DNA of 64,000 bases, taken from contig NZ_JNXG01000003.1 of the NCBI RefSeq assembly GCF_000717025.1, forward strand, positions 62,001 through 126,000, in the 5' to 3' direction. This DNA comes from Streptomyces atroolivaceus (GTDB taxonomy: Bacteria; Actinomycetota; Actinomycetes; Streptomycetales; Streptomycetaceae). The notes below the pieces were generated by a model. It searched no databases and was not told the DNA's origin. It was given only the letters and a program-made list of their open reading frames with translations. Every line of letters begins with the position of its first letter. Position 1 is the stretch's first letter. A program made the translations under genes and the position numbers. This document shows positions 57,645-64,000 of the stretch, one piece after another.

Positions 57645-59297
57645 TTACGGGGTCGCCGGGGCGCCGGCCCCGGGCCGCGGGGACGGGGCGGCCGATCGCG
57701 CGGGCTCCTGGCCGTCCTTCTTCCCGCCCTCCCGTGAGGGCTCCGGTGAGGGTTCCGGCCGGGTCTCCCGCGAGGGCTCGGGCTCTGCGGGGGGCTCGGG
57801 CTCCGCGGAGGGCTCCGGCTCCGGCGGCTCCATCTGGGCCGGGCCGCCCGCCGCGGGCTCGCCCAGGGCGTCCAGGGCCTCCCGCGCCAGCGGAGCGGCC
57901 AGCGGCGAGAAGCCCGGGTCGGTGCGGAGAGCCTCCTCCAGATGCCCCCGGGCGGGGCCGTCCTGGCCGAGGGCACTCTCGATCATCCCCAGGTGGTAGG
58001 CGTACGAGGCATTCCGCACGCCCGTCCCGACCGCCCGTTCCGCGTACTGCATGCCCTCCTCGCTCCGGCCCGCCCGGTGCAGCGACCAGGCCAGGGTGTC
58101 CGCCACCGCCGAACTGCGGCGCCGCGCCTCCCACTCGGTGCGCATCAGCTCCACCGCTGCCTCCGGGTCGCCGTGGTCGGCCTCGAAGCGGGCCTCGGTC
58201 AGCGCCTCGTCGACCCCGGCCGTCCTCGCCCGGGTGAGGAGGTCACGGAGCTTCGCGTACTGGGTTCGCGCGTCGCCGTCCAGCCCCAGGGACTCGTACA
58301 GTTCGCCCAGTTCGAGCACGTACTCGGGGCGCGGCAGCTTCGTCGTCACCGTCCGGTACTCCGCCAGCGCCTCGTCCGTGCGGTCCAGGGCCACCAGGGC
58401 GCGGGCCCGGCCCGCGACGGAGGCGAGGTGGCCGCGGTCCGTGCGCAGGGCCGCGTCGTACTGCGCCAGGGCCTCCGCCGGTTCCCCGCGCTCCGCGGCG
58501 AGGTCCCCGAGCCGGTGCAGGGCCGCCGCCCTCTCGGCCGGCGTGGCCGCGCGGTCCGCCGCCTCATGGGCGGTGGCCAGGGCATCCTCACGCCAGCCCT
58601 GGTTGCGGTACATCTCGGACATCCTGGCCAGGGCGGGGGCACCCTTGCGCAGGGCGCCGAACTTCTCCGTCGCCTTGGCGGCCGCCGCGTACTCGCCGAG
58701 GCCGTTGTAGGCGTCGATCAGCACCGGGTACGCCGTCCAGCTCTTCGGCTGCCGGGCGCGGACCGTCTCGCCCCACTTCTTCGCGGCGACGAAGTCGTTC
58801 CGGGCGTTGGCGAGCGCCCCGAGGCCCACCCAGGCCTCCGTGTTCCCGCGCTCACCGGGCTGTGCGGCCAGCGAACGCTGGAGGGCCTGCTCGGCGCGGG
58901 TGAAGTACGCCGCGTCCGCGGACCGCCGCCCCCACTCCACGTACGCCGTACCGAGCACCGCCCAGGACGGGGCGTCCGCCGGGTGCGTCTCGACCCACTT
59001 CTGCCGGTCGCCGATCAGGGCCGTCAGGTCGGACAGGGACGCCGGGGAGCCGGCCGCCGCCGCGGCCTCGGCCCGTGCCACGGGTCCCGGCGTGGGCGGC
59101 TCGTCCTCCCCGGCGCCGTCCGGTACGGCGATCACCGCACCGGCCACGAGCACGGCTCCGGCGACCGCACCGAACGCCGCCCTGCGCAGCGTGGTGCGCA
59201 TCGGCACGGGAGGCGGTGGGACGGACGTCGCACCCTGGGGCGGCAGGGTGGAGGGGGGTGGCTCCGGGTTCTGCTGCGGCATGGCATCCATGGCCAT
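57645..59297 (-). CDS. Membrane-anchored tetratricopeptide repeat protein
   Basis: 550 aa from ATG 59297 (GTG 59300 is adjacent). A Pro-rich start and one membrane helix (AAFGAVAGAVLVAGAVIAV) are followed by about ten TPR-like helical pairs (residues 85-480; for example RAEQALQRSLAAQPGERGNT, DALATAHEAADRAATPAERA, PAEALAQYDAALRTDRGHLA). The last 70 residues are Pro/Glu repeats. TPR arrays are scaffolds; no partner is named. The gene converges on hppD and is divergent from a GlcD-type oxidase. Confidence 0.85.
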   Translation of the reverse strand: MAMDAMPQQNPEPPPSTLPPQGATSVPPPPVPMRTTLRRAAFGAVAGAVLVAGAVIAVPDGAGEDEPPTPGPVARAEAAAAAGSPASLSDLTALIGDRQKWVETHPADAPSWAVLGTAYVEWGRRSADAAYFTRAEQALQRSLAAQPGERGNTEAWVGLGALANARNDFVAAKKWGETVRARQPKSWTAYPVLIDAYNGLGEYAAAAKATEKFGALRKGAPALARMSEMYRNQGWREDALATAHEAADRAATPAERAAALHRLGDLAAERGEPAEALAQYDAALRTDRGHLASVAGRARALVALDRTDEALAEYRTVTTKLPRPEYVLELGELYESLGLDGDARTQYAKLRDLLTRARTAGVDEALTEARFEADHGDPEAAVELMRTEWEARRRSSAVADTLAWSLHRAGRSEEGMQYAERAVGTGVRNASYAYHLGMIESALGQDGPARGHLEEALRTDPGFSPLAAPLAREALDALGEPAAGGPAQMEPPEPEPSAEPEPPAEPEPSRETRPEPSPEPSREGGKKDGQEPARSAAPSPRPGAGAPATP

Positions 59298-59388
59298 CAC
59301 TCTGCGTCAGTACGAAGATCGCATCGCGCTCCATGAAGGCTGACGCAGACGGGTTCACACCATTGGCCCCGGGTGTCACGCTTGGATC

Positions 59389-60756
59389 ATGGACGCTCTC
59401 CTCGAACGACTGCGCGCGGGTCTCCCGGCCGAAGCGCTGATCACCGACCCGGACGTCACCGCTTCGTACGCCCACGACATGGCGAGCTTCTGCGACGCGG
59501 GCGACCCCGCCGTCGTGGTGCTCCCGCGCACGGTCGAGGAGGTCCAGCACGTCATGCGGACCGCCACCGCACTGCGGGTACCCGTCGTGCCCCAGGGCGC
59601 GAGGACCGGGCTGTCAGGCGCGGCCAACGCCTCCGACGGCTGCATCGTGCTCTCCCTGGTGAGGATGGACCGGATCCTGGAGATCAGCCCGGTCGACCGG
59701 ATCGCCGTCGTCGAACCGGGCGTCGTCAACGCCGCGCTGTCACGCGCCGTCAACGAGCACGGGCTGTACTACCCGCCGGATCCGTCGAGCTGGGAGACGT
59801 GCACGATCGGCGGCAACATCGGTACCGCGTCCGGCGGGCTGTGCTGTGTGAAGTACGGCGTCACCGCCGAATACGTCCTGGGCCTGGAGGTCGTCCTGGC
59901 CGACGGGCGGCTGCTGAACACCGGGCGGCGCACCGCGAAGGGCGTCGCCGGATACGACCTCACCCGGCTCTTCGTGGGGTCCGAAGGAAGCCTCGGCATC
60001 GTGGTCAAGGCCGTCCTGGCGCTGCGGCCCCGACCCCCGCAGCAGCTCGTGCTCGCCGCCGAGTTCCCCTCCGCGGCCACCGCCTGCGACGCCGTGTGCC
60101 GGATCATGGAGCGGGGGCACACCCCGTCACTCCTCGAACTGATGGACCGTACGACGGTGCGCGCCGTCAACGCCATGGCCTCCATGGGCCTGCCCGGGAC
60201 GACCGAGGCACTGCTGCTCTGCGCCTTCGACACGCCCGACCCGGCGGCCGACCTCGCCGCCGTGGGGGAGCTCTGCACCGAGGCCGGGGCCACCGAGGTC
60301 GTGCCCGCCGACGACGCGGCCGAGTCCGAACTGCTGCTCCAGGCCCGCCGCCTGGCCCTCCCCGCCCTGGAGACCGTCAGTTCCGCCACGATGATCGACG
60401 ACGTGTGCGTGCCGCGCTCCCGGCTCGGCGCGATGATCGAGGGGACCGCCGCCGTCGCCGAGAAGTTCGGGCTCACCATCGGGCTCTGCGCCCACGCCGG
60501 GGACGGCAACACCCACCCCGTCGTCTGCTTCGACCACACGGACGCCGACGAGTCCCGCAGGGCGCGTGAGTCCTTCGACGAGATCATGGCGCTGGGACTC
60601 GAACTGGGCGGCACCATCACCGGCGAACACGGCGTCGGCGTCCTGAAGAAGGAGTGGCTCGCCCGCGAACTGGGTGAGGTGGGCCTGGAGCTGCAGCGCG
60701 GCATCAAGGCGGCCTTCGACCCGCTCGGGCTGCTCAATCCCGGCAAGCTCTTCTGA
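59389..60756 (+). CDS. FAD-linked oxidase, glycolate oxidase GlcD / D-lactate dehydrogenase type
   Basis: 455 aa from ATG 59389. The FAD-binding domain is visible (VVVLPRTVEEVQHVMRTATA, PQGARTGLSGAANASDGCIV, IGGNIGTASGGLCCVKYGVT) and the C-terminal domain has ATMIDDVCVPRSRLGAMIEG, GLCAHAGDGNTHPVVCFDHT and GEHGVGVLKKEWL with the metal-binding His residues, ending DPLGLLNPGKLF. It oxidises a 2-hydroxy acid such as glycolate or D-lactate. GlcE/GlcF partners are absent, so it probably acts alone. Confidence 0.9.
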   Translation: MDALLERLRAGLPAEALITDPDVTASYAHDMASFCDAGDPAVVVLPRTVEEVQHVMRTATALRVPVVPQGARTGLSGAANASDGCIVLSLVRMDRILEISPVDRIAVVEPGVVNAALSRAVNEHGLYYPPDPSSWETCTIGGNIGTASGGLCCVKYGVTAEYVLGLEVVLADGRLLNTGRRTAKGVAGYDLTRLFVGSEGSLGIVVKAVLALRPRPPQQLVLAAEFPSAATACDAVCRIMERGHTPSLLELMDRTTVRAVNAMASMGLPGTTEALLLCAFDTPDPAADLAAVGELCTEAGATEVVPADDAAESELLLQARRLALPALETVSSATMIDDVCVPRSRLGAMIEGTAAVAEKFGLTIGLCAHAGDGNTHPVVCFDHTDADESRRARESFDEIMALGLELGGTITGEHGVGVLKKEWLARELGEVGLELQRGIKAAFDPLGLLNPGKLF

Positions 60757-60773
60757 CGGCCGCGTCCCTCCGC

Positions 60774-61250
60774 TCAGGCCTCGCCGTCCTGCTGGTCTTC
60801 CTGGGACCAGGGATCGCTCAGCCACAGGTCGTCGGCCGGCAGCGGGGTGAGCAGCTCGGCGAGGGCCCCCTCCAGTCCGAGCAGCGTGCTCTCGGTACCC
60901 GGCGGCACCACCCGCAGGGTGCGTTCCACCCAGGCGGCCGCCGCTGCCGACGGCACCTCCAGCAGGGCGTCGCCGTCGGGCGAGGTGAGCGCGACACAGA
61001 TGACGCCCTGGTCGTGGACCTTCGTCGGCCAGATCCTCACGTCCCCGTGCCCGCTCGGCCGGAACACCCCTTCCACGAGGAGCTCACGGGCGAACGTCCA
61101 GTGCACGGGCGACTCGGAGCCGACGTGGAAGGTGATGTGCACGGCGTACGGGTCGTCGGTGAAGTAGGACAGGCGGGCCGGTACGGGGACGGACCGCTCG
61201 GGCGACAGGACCAGCTTCACTTCCAGTTCCCGTTCCACGGCGTTCTGCAT
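60774..61250 (-). CDS. SsgA-like sporulation and cell division protein (SsgG-like)
   Basis: 158 aa from ATG 61250. Family marks are RELEVKLVLSPERSVPVPARLSY-type start, YFTDDPYAVHITFHVGSESPVHWTFARELL in two parts, and GVFRPSGHGDVRIWP. Such proteins are found only in morphologically complex actinobacteria and place division proteins during sporulation. In S. coelicolor the paralogue in this gene neighbourhood is SsgG, which affects septum spacing; I assign the type from context rather than a direct comparison. It is divergent from an RDD protein gene. Confidence 0.87.
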   Translation of the reverse strand: MQNAVERELEVKLVLSPERSVPVPARLSYFTDDPYAVHITFHVGSESPVHWTFARELLVEGVFRPSGHGDVRIWPTKVHDQGVICVALTSPDGDALLEVPSAAAAAWVERTLRVVPPGTESTLLGLEGALAELLTPLPADDLWLSDPWSQEDQQDGEA

Positions 61251-61467
61251 GAGGGTGCACGACCTTCCGGTGCTCGTAGGGGCCGGTCCCGTGACCGGTC
61301 CGCACAAGGAGAGAGCGCCCTCCCCGACGTCTATGACGCGACTTCCCAGAAAAACTTGTCCGGACCCTGAAAGTGGTCCAAACGACAGGACGGGCACGGC
61401 GGGGCTCGGCGGTCTGATAGATGTGGACCCTTGTATTGAGGCCTCGAAGAGATACGGGACCACGGTG
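61251..61467. promoter_or_regulatory. Divergent region between the ssgA-like gene and the RDD gene
   Basis: 217 bp. TAGATG (61420-61425) preceded by GGCTCG is a possible promoter for the RDD gene. A weak dre resemblance at 61372-61387 (12 of 16) is not counted as a site. Confidence 0.3.
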
Positions 61468-63060
61468 ATGAGCGCCCCAACCCCGGCACCCGGTGACGAA
61501 AGCCCCCGCGAGGGCTACTACCCAGACCCGTCCATTCCCGGATACGTCCGGTACTGGAACGGCGCTTCGTGGGTCCCCGGCACGAGCCGGCCCGCGCCCC
61601 AGCAGGGCGGGACGGCTCCTGCCGCGCCCCCTGCGCCGGCGGCCGACGCAGCCCCGCAGTCCCCTGCCCCGGTGGACGAGACGGGGCCGATGTACTTCGA
61701 CGAGGCCGAGGCGGCGGACGCGGCCGGCCGGGACGGCGGAGCAGCCGGCGGTGAGGCACCGGTGACCCCCGGCCGCCCGCTGCCGGCGACCGCCTGGCAG
61801 GCCGACACCTCCCGGCAGACCGGATTCGGCGGTGAGCGCGACCACCGGGTCTCGTGGGGCGGTCCGGATCCGCGTACGCCCGAGGCGCCCGCGCCTGAAC
61901 CCGTGGCGCCGCCCGCGGCTTCCGCCCCGGACCGGTCCGCGGCGCCGCCCGCGGCTTCCGCCCCGGCTGACGGCGTACCTTCCGGCCGCACACCGTCCGA
62001 CACCCGGCAGCCGGGCGAGCCGGACCCGACGCGCGGTGCTCTGCCCGGGATGCGCGACGGCAACGACGAGGTGACCGACGGGACCGTCGCCATCCGCCTC
62101 GACCGGTCCGGCAGCGGTGGCGACACCCGCCCGCCGGCCGACGGTACGGTCACGATCCGCGCGGTGGGGCCCGGCCCGGCCCGTCCGCCGCGTCCTCGTG
62201 AGGAGAGGCCTGCCCCCGCCGAGGGGACGATGACGATCCGGGCGCCGTCCCCCGGCGGCACACCGCAGCCCTCCGCCACCGCGCCCACCCCGCCGCAGGC
62301 ACAGGCGCAGCCGCCGGGGCTGAACACGCCTCTGACCCAGGGGCCCGGTGGCGGCTCCGCGTCCTGGCCGCAGCAGGCCCACCAGCTGGCCCGGCCCGAG
62401 CAGACGGTCCGTCCGCAGCAGCCGGGGCCCCAGCAGCAGAGCCCGACGCCCGCGCAGATGCAGGGCCCGACGCCCGCGCGGATGCAGGGCGCCGGGCCCG
62501 AACAGCAGCAGCCGGTCACGCCCTGGAAGCCCGTGGTGGAGGACCCCTTCCAGCAGCTCGCCCGGTCCCAGGCCTCCGCACGGCCCGCCGGGCTCGGCAA
62601 GCGGCTGGCGGCCCGGATCCTGGACACCGTCGTGCTCGGCGCCCTCGTCGGCGCGATCGGCTTCCCACTGGTCACCAGCGCGATGGACCACATCGACCAG
62701 AAGATCGAAGCGGCGAAGATGTCCGGCGAGACGGTCACCGTCTGGCTCCTGGACTCCACCACGGCGGGCCTGTTCGGCGGGGTGCTCGCCGCCTTCCTGA
62801 TCCTCGGTTTCCTCCTGGAAGCCGTGCCCACCGCCAAGTGGGGCCGCACGCTGGGCAAGAAGCTGTGCGGTCTCGAGGTGCGGGACATCGAGTCCCACGA
62901 CGCGCCGGCTCTGGGCGCCGCACTGCGCCGCTGGCTGGTCTACGGGGTGCTGGGGCTGATCGTCGTCGGTGTGGTCAACGTGCTGTGGTGCCTGATCGAC
63001 CGCCCGTGGCGCCAGTGCTGGCACGACAAGGCGGCCCGCACCTTCGTCGCGGGCCGGTAA
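61468..63060 (+). CDS. RDD family membrane protein with DUF2510 start and long Pro-rich linker
   Basis: 530 aa from ATG 61468. Residues about 13-40 are a DUF2510 motif (EGYYPDPSIPGYVRYWNGAS). About 310 residues of Pro/Ala/Gln-rich linker follow, then the RDD domain (residues about 370-530) starting RPAGLGKRLAARILDTVVLG and containing GRTLGKKLCGLEVRD. RDD proteins have three or more membrane helices and several are Na+/H+ antiporters or binding partners of other membrane proteins. A second RDD gene follows after 88 bp. Confidence 0.85.
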   Translation: MSAPTPAPGDESPREGYYPDPSIPGYVRYWNGASWVPGTSRPAPQQGGTAPAAPPAPAADAAPQSPAPVDETGPMYFDEAEAADAAGRDGGAAGGEAPVTPGRPLPATAWQADTSRQTGFGGERDHRVSWGGPDPRTPEAPAPEPVAPPAASAPDRSAAPPAASAPADGVPSGRTPSDTRQPGEPDPTRGALPGMRDGNDEVTDGTVAIRLDRSGSGGDTRPPADGTVTIRAVGPGPARPPRPREERPAPAEGTMTIRAPSPGGTPQPSATAPTPPQAQAQPPGLNTPLTQGPGGGSASWPQQAHQLARPEQTVRPQQPGPQQQSPTPAQMQGPTPARMQGAGPEQQQPVTPWKPVVEDPFQQLARSQASARPAGLGKRLAARILDTVVLGALVGAIGFPLVTSAMDHIDQKIEAAKMSGETVTVWLLDSTTAGLFGGVLAAFLILGFLLEAVPTAKWGRTLGKKLCGLEVRDIESHDAPALGAALRRWLVYGVLGLIVVGVVNVLWCLIDRPWRQCWHDKAARTFVAGR

Positions 63061-63148
63061 GGGCTCCGTACGCTCGTGTGCTGACGCCCCGTCCCCCGAA
63101 GGGACCCCAGCCGTTGCGGGGCTTCGCGGGCCGGGGTGCACTGCCCCC

Positions 63149-63805
63149 ATGAGCAACGTGCCGCCGCCTCCGCCGCCCGACGACGACCCCTTCTCGAAGC
63201 GGCCGCCGCAGGGGCCGCCGCCCCCCTCGGGCGGTTCGCCCTACGACAGCGGGCCGCCCCCGCCCCGGCCGCCGAACGACCCGTACGGCGGCGGTGGCCC
63301 CTACGGCGGTGCGGATCCGCTGGCCGGCATGCCGCCGCTCGCCGAACCGGGCAAGCGGATCCTGGCGCGGCTGATCGACTTCCTCATCATCTCGATCCCG
63401 CTGTACCTGATCTCGCTGCCCTTCGGCGGGGCGGTCGACGTCTCGTCGGACGACGGCAACGACGACTTCGGTAACGCCATCGGCAACACCTACAGCGGTC
63501 ACCAGCTGCTGTGGTCGCTGATCGGCCTGGTGGTCTACGTCGCCTACGACACGTACTTCACGCACAAGGACGGCCGGACGCCCGGCAAGCGGCTGCTGAA
63601 GATGCGCGTCGCGATGCTCAACGACGGCTCGGTCCCCGACACGAGCTCCTCGCTGATGCGGGCCGTCGTGCTCTGGCTCCCCGCCCTGCTGTGCTGCCCC
63701 TGCCTGTGGTGGCTCATCAACATCGTGCTGATGTTCACGGACAAGCCCTACCGGCAGGGTCTGCAGGACAAGGCGGGCAAGACGGTGGTCGTCACCGTCC
63801 CCTGA
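63149..63805 (+). CDS. RDD family membrane protein
   Basis: 218 aa from ATG 63149. A Pro/Gly-rich cytoplasmic start of about 65 residues leads into the RDD domain (AEPGKRILARLIDFLIISIP; HKDGRTPGKRLLKMRVAML; SSSLMRAVVLWLPALLCC). It is shorter and has no DUF2510 part but is similar to the preceding gene in the RDD part, so it may be a tandem duplicate. A small hairpin (63799-63813) overlaps the stop. Confidence 0.87.
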   Translation: MSNVPPPPPPDDDPFSKRPPQGPPPPSGGSPYDSGPPPPRPPNDPYGGGGPYGGADPLAGMPPLAEPGKRILARLIDFLIISIPLYLISLPFGGAVDVSSDDGNDDFGNAIGNTYSGHQLLWSLIGLVVYVAYDTYFTHKDGRTPGKRLLKMRVAMLNDGSVPDTSSSLMRAVVLWLPALLCCPCLWWLINIVLMFTDKPYRQGLQDKAGKTVVVTVP

Positions 63806-63816
63806 ACCAGGGGCGT

Positions 63817-64000
63817 TCAGCGGTGCAGCGAGTGCTCGCCCACGCGCTCACGCTGTGCGGCGGCGATCTCGATGTCCTCGATCGTGCGGTGCGTGCGGGC
63901 GGCGGTGGGCGGTGACGTCGCCTTCCGGGCGGCCTTCGTACGGGGCGGCAGGGCCAAGGCCACCAGCAGTCCCAGCGCCAGTGCCGCGGTGCCGACAGCG
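63817..64000 (-). CDS. C-terminal end of a membrane protein (truncated by window edge)
   Basis: The minus strand is open from 64000 to a TGA at 63819-63817. About 60 residues are seen: one membrane helix (AVGTAALALGLLVALALP), then a basic stretch (PRTKAARKA) and a hydrophilic end (RTIEDIEIAAAQRERVGEHS). The rest is outside the window and the function cannot be told. Confidence 0.65.
   Translation of the reverse strand, partial: AVGTAALALGLLVALALPPRTKAARKATSPPTAARTHRTIEDIEIAAAQRERVGEHSLHR

Noticed and set aside
61372..61387. A dre-like sequence upstream of the RDD gene
   Set aside because: Only 12 of 16 positions match and the inner dyad is lost; the genes have no amino-sugar role.

Overview
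The window is chromosomal DNA of a Streptomyces or close relative. Supporting signs are the very high G+C with strong third-position bias, frequent GTG starts, leaderless and ATGA/GTGA-coupled genes, an ssrA tag ending AFALAA, an SsgA-like protein, a HemD-type nitrate regulator, a class of sigma/anti-sigma pair and a DasR-type operator typical of the genus. I see no integrase, transposase, prophage, CRISPR array or antibiotic gene cluster.

Layout. 1-2870: end of ftsX, a secreted C-terminal processing protease, smpB and tmRNA. 2878-9570: divergent MFS exporter/LysR pair, then a surface-polysaccharide group (anchored protein, NodB deacetylase fused to a GT2 synthase, acyltransferase). 9779-18245: nitrate transporter and its HemD-like regulator, two GNAT enzymes, a CGNR regulator, an ECF sigma/anti-sigma pair and a HelD/HelR-like RNA polymerase motor. 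18246-23844: a probable small RNA, malic enzyme, HU, murA, YqgE, DUF3039. 24041-28907: an amino-sugar ABC importer plus GH20 hexosaminidase behind a DasR-like operator. 29157-34139: a three-subunit molybdenum hydroxylase with a His-rich repeat and an altered catalytic motif.

34250-48186 is the accessory part. It holds a mini type VII secretion (ESX) module with a WXG protein and a mycosin, a tRNA-Cys, and two related loci. Locus B (44332-47782, minus) encodes a small partner, a 764-aa WXG protein and a lipoprotein. Locus A (38848-40415, plus) is a decayed relative: the start of the small partner is fused in frame to the C-terminal third of the large protein, and its lipoprotein gene is broken by a G-run frameshift. 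Between them lie an MFS transporter, the wreck of a CopG/Doc toxin-antitoxin pair and an SF2 helicase.

48445-64000: an IclR regulator, a leaderless Lon-type protease, an MFS/ArsR-like cluster with a clear self-operator, a four-gene glycine betaine/choline-type ABC system, an AsnC regulator divergent from 4-hydroxyphenylpyruvate dioxygenase, a TPR membrane protein, a GlcD-type oxidase, an SsgA-like sporulation protein, two RDD membrane proteins and the end of another membrane protein. The strongest leads for new biology are the locus A/B pair, the compact RNA before malic enzyme, the HU leader hairpins and the altered molybdenum hydroxylase.
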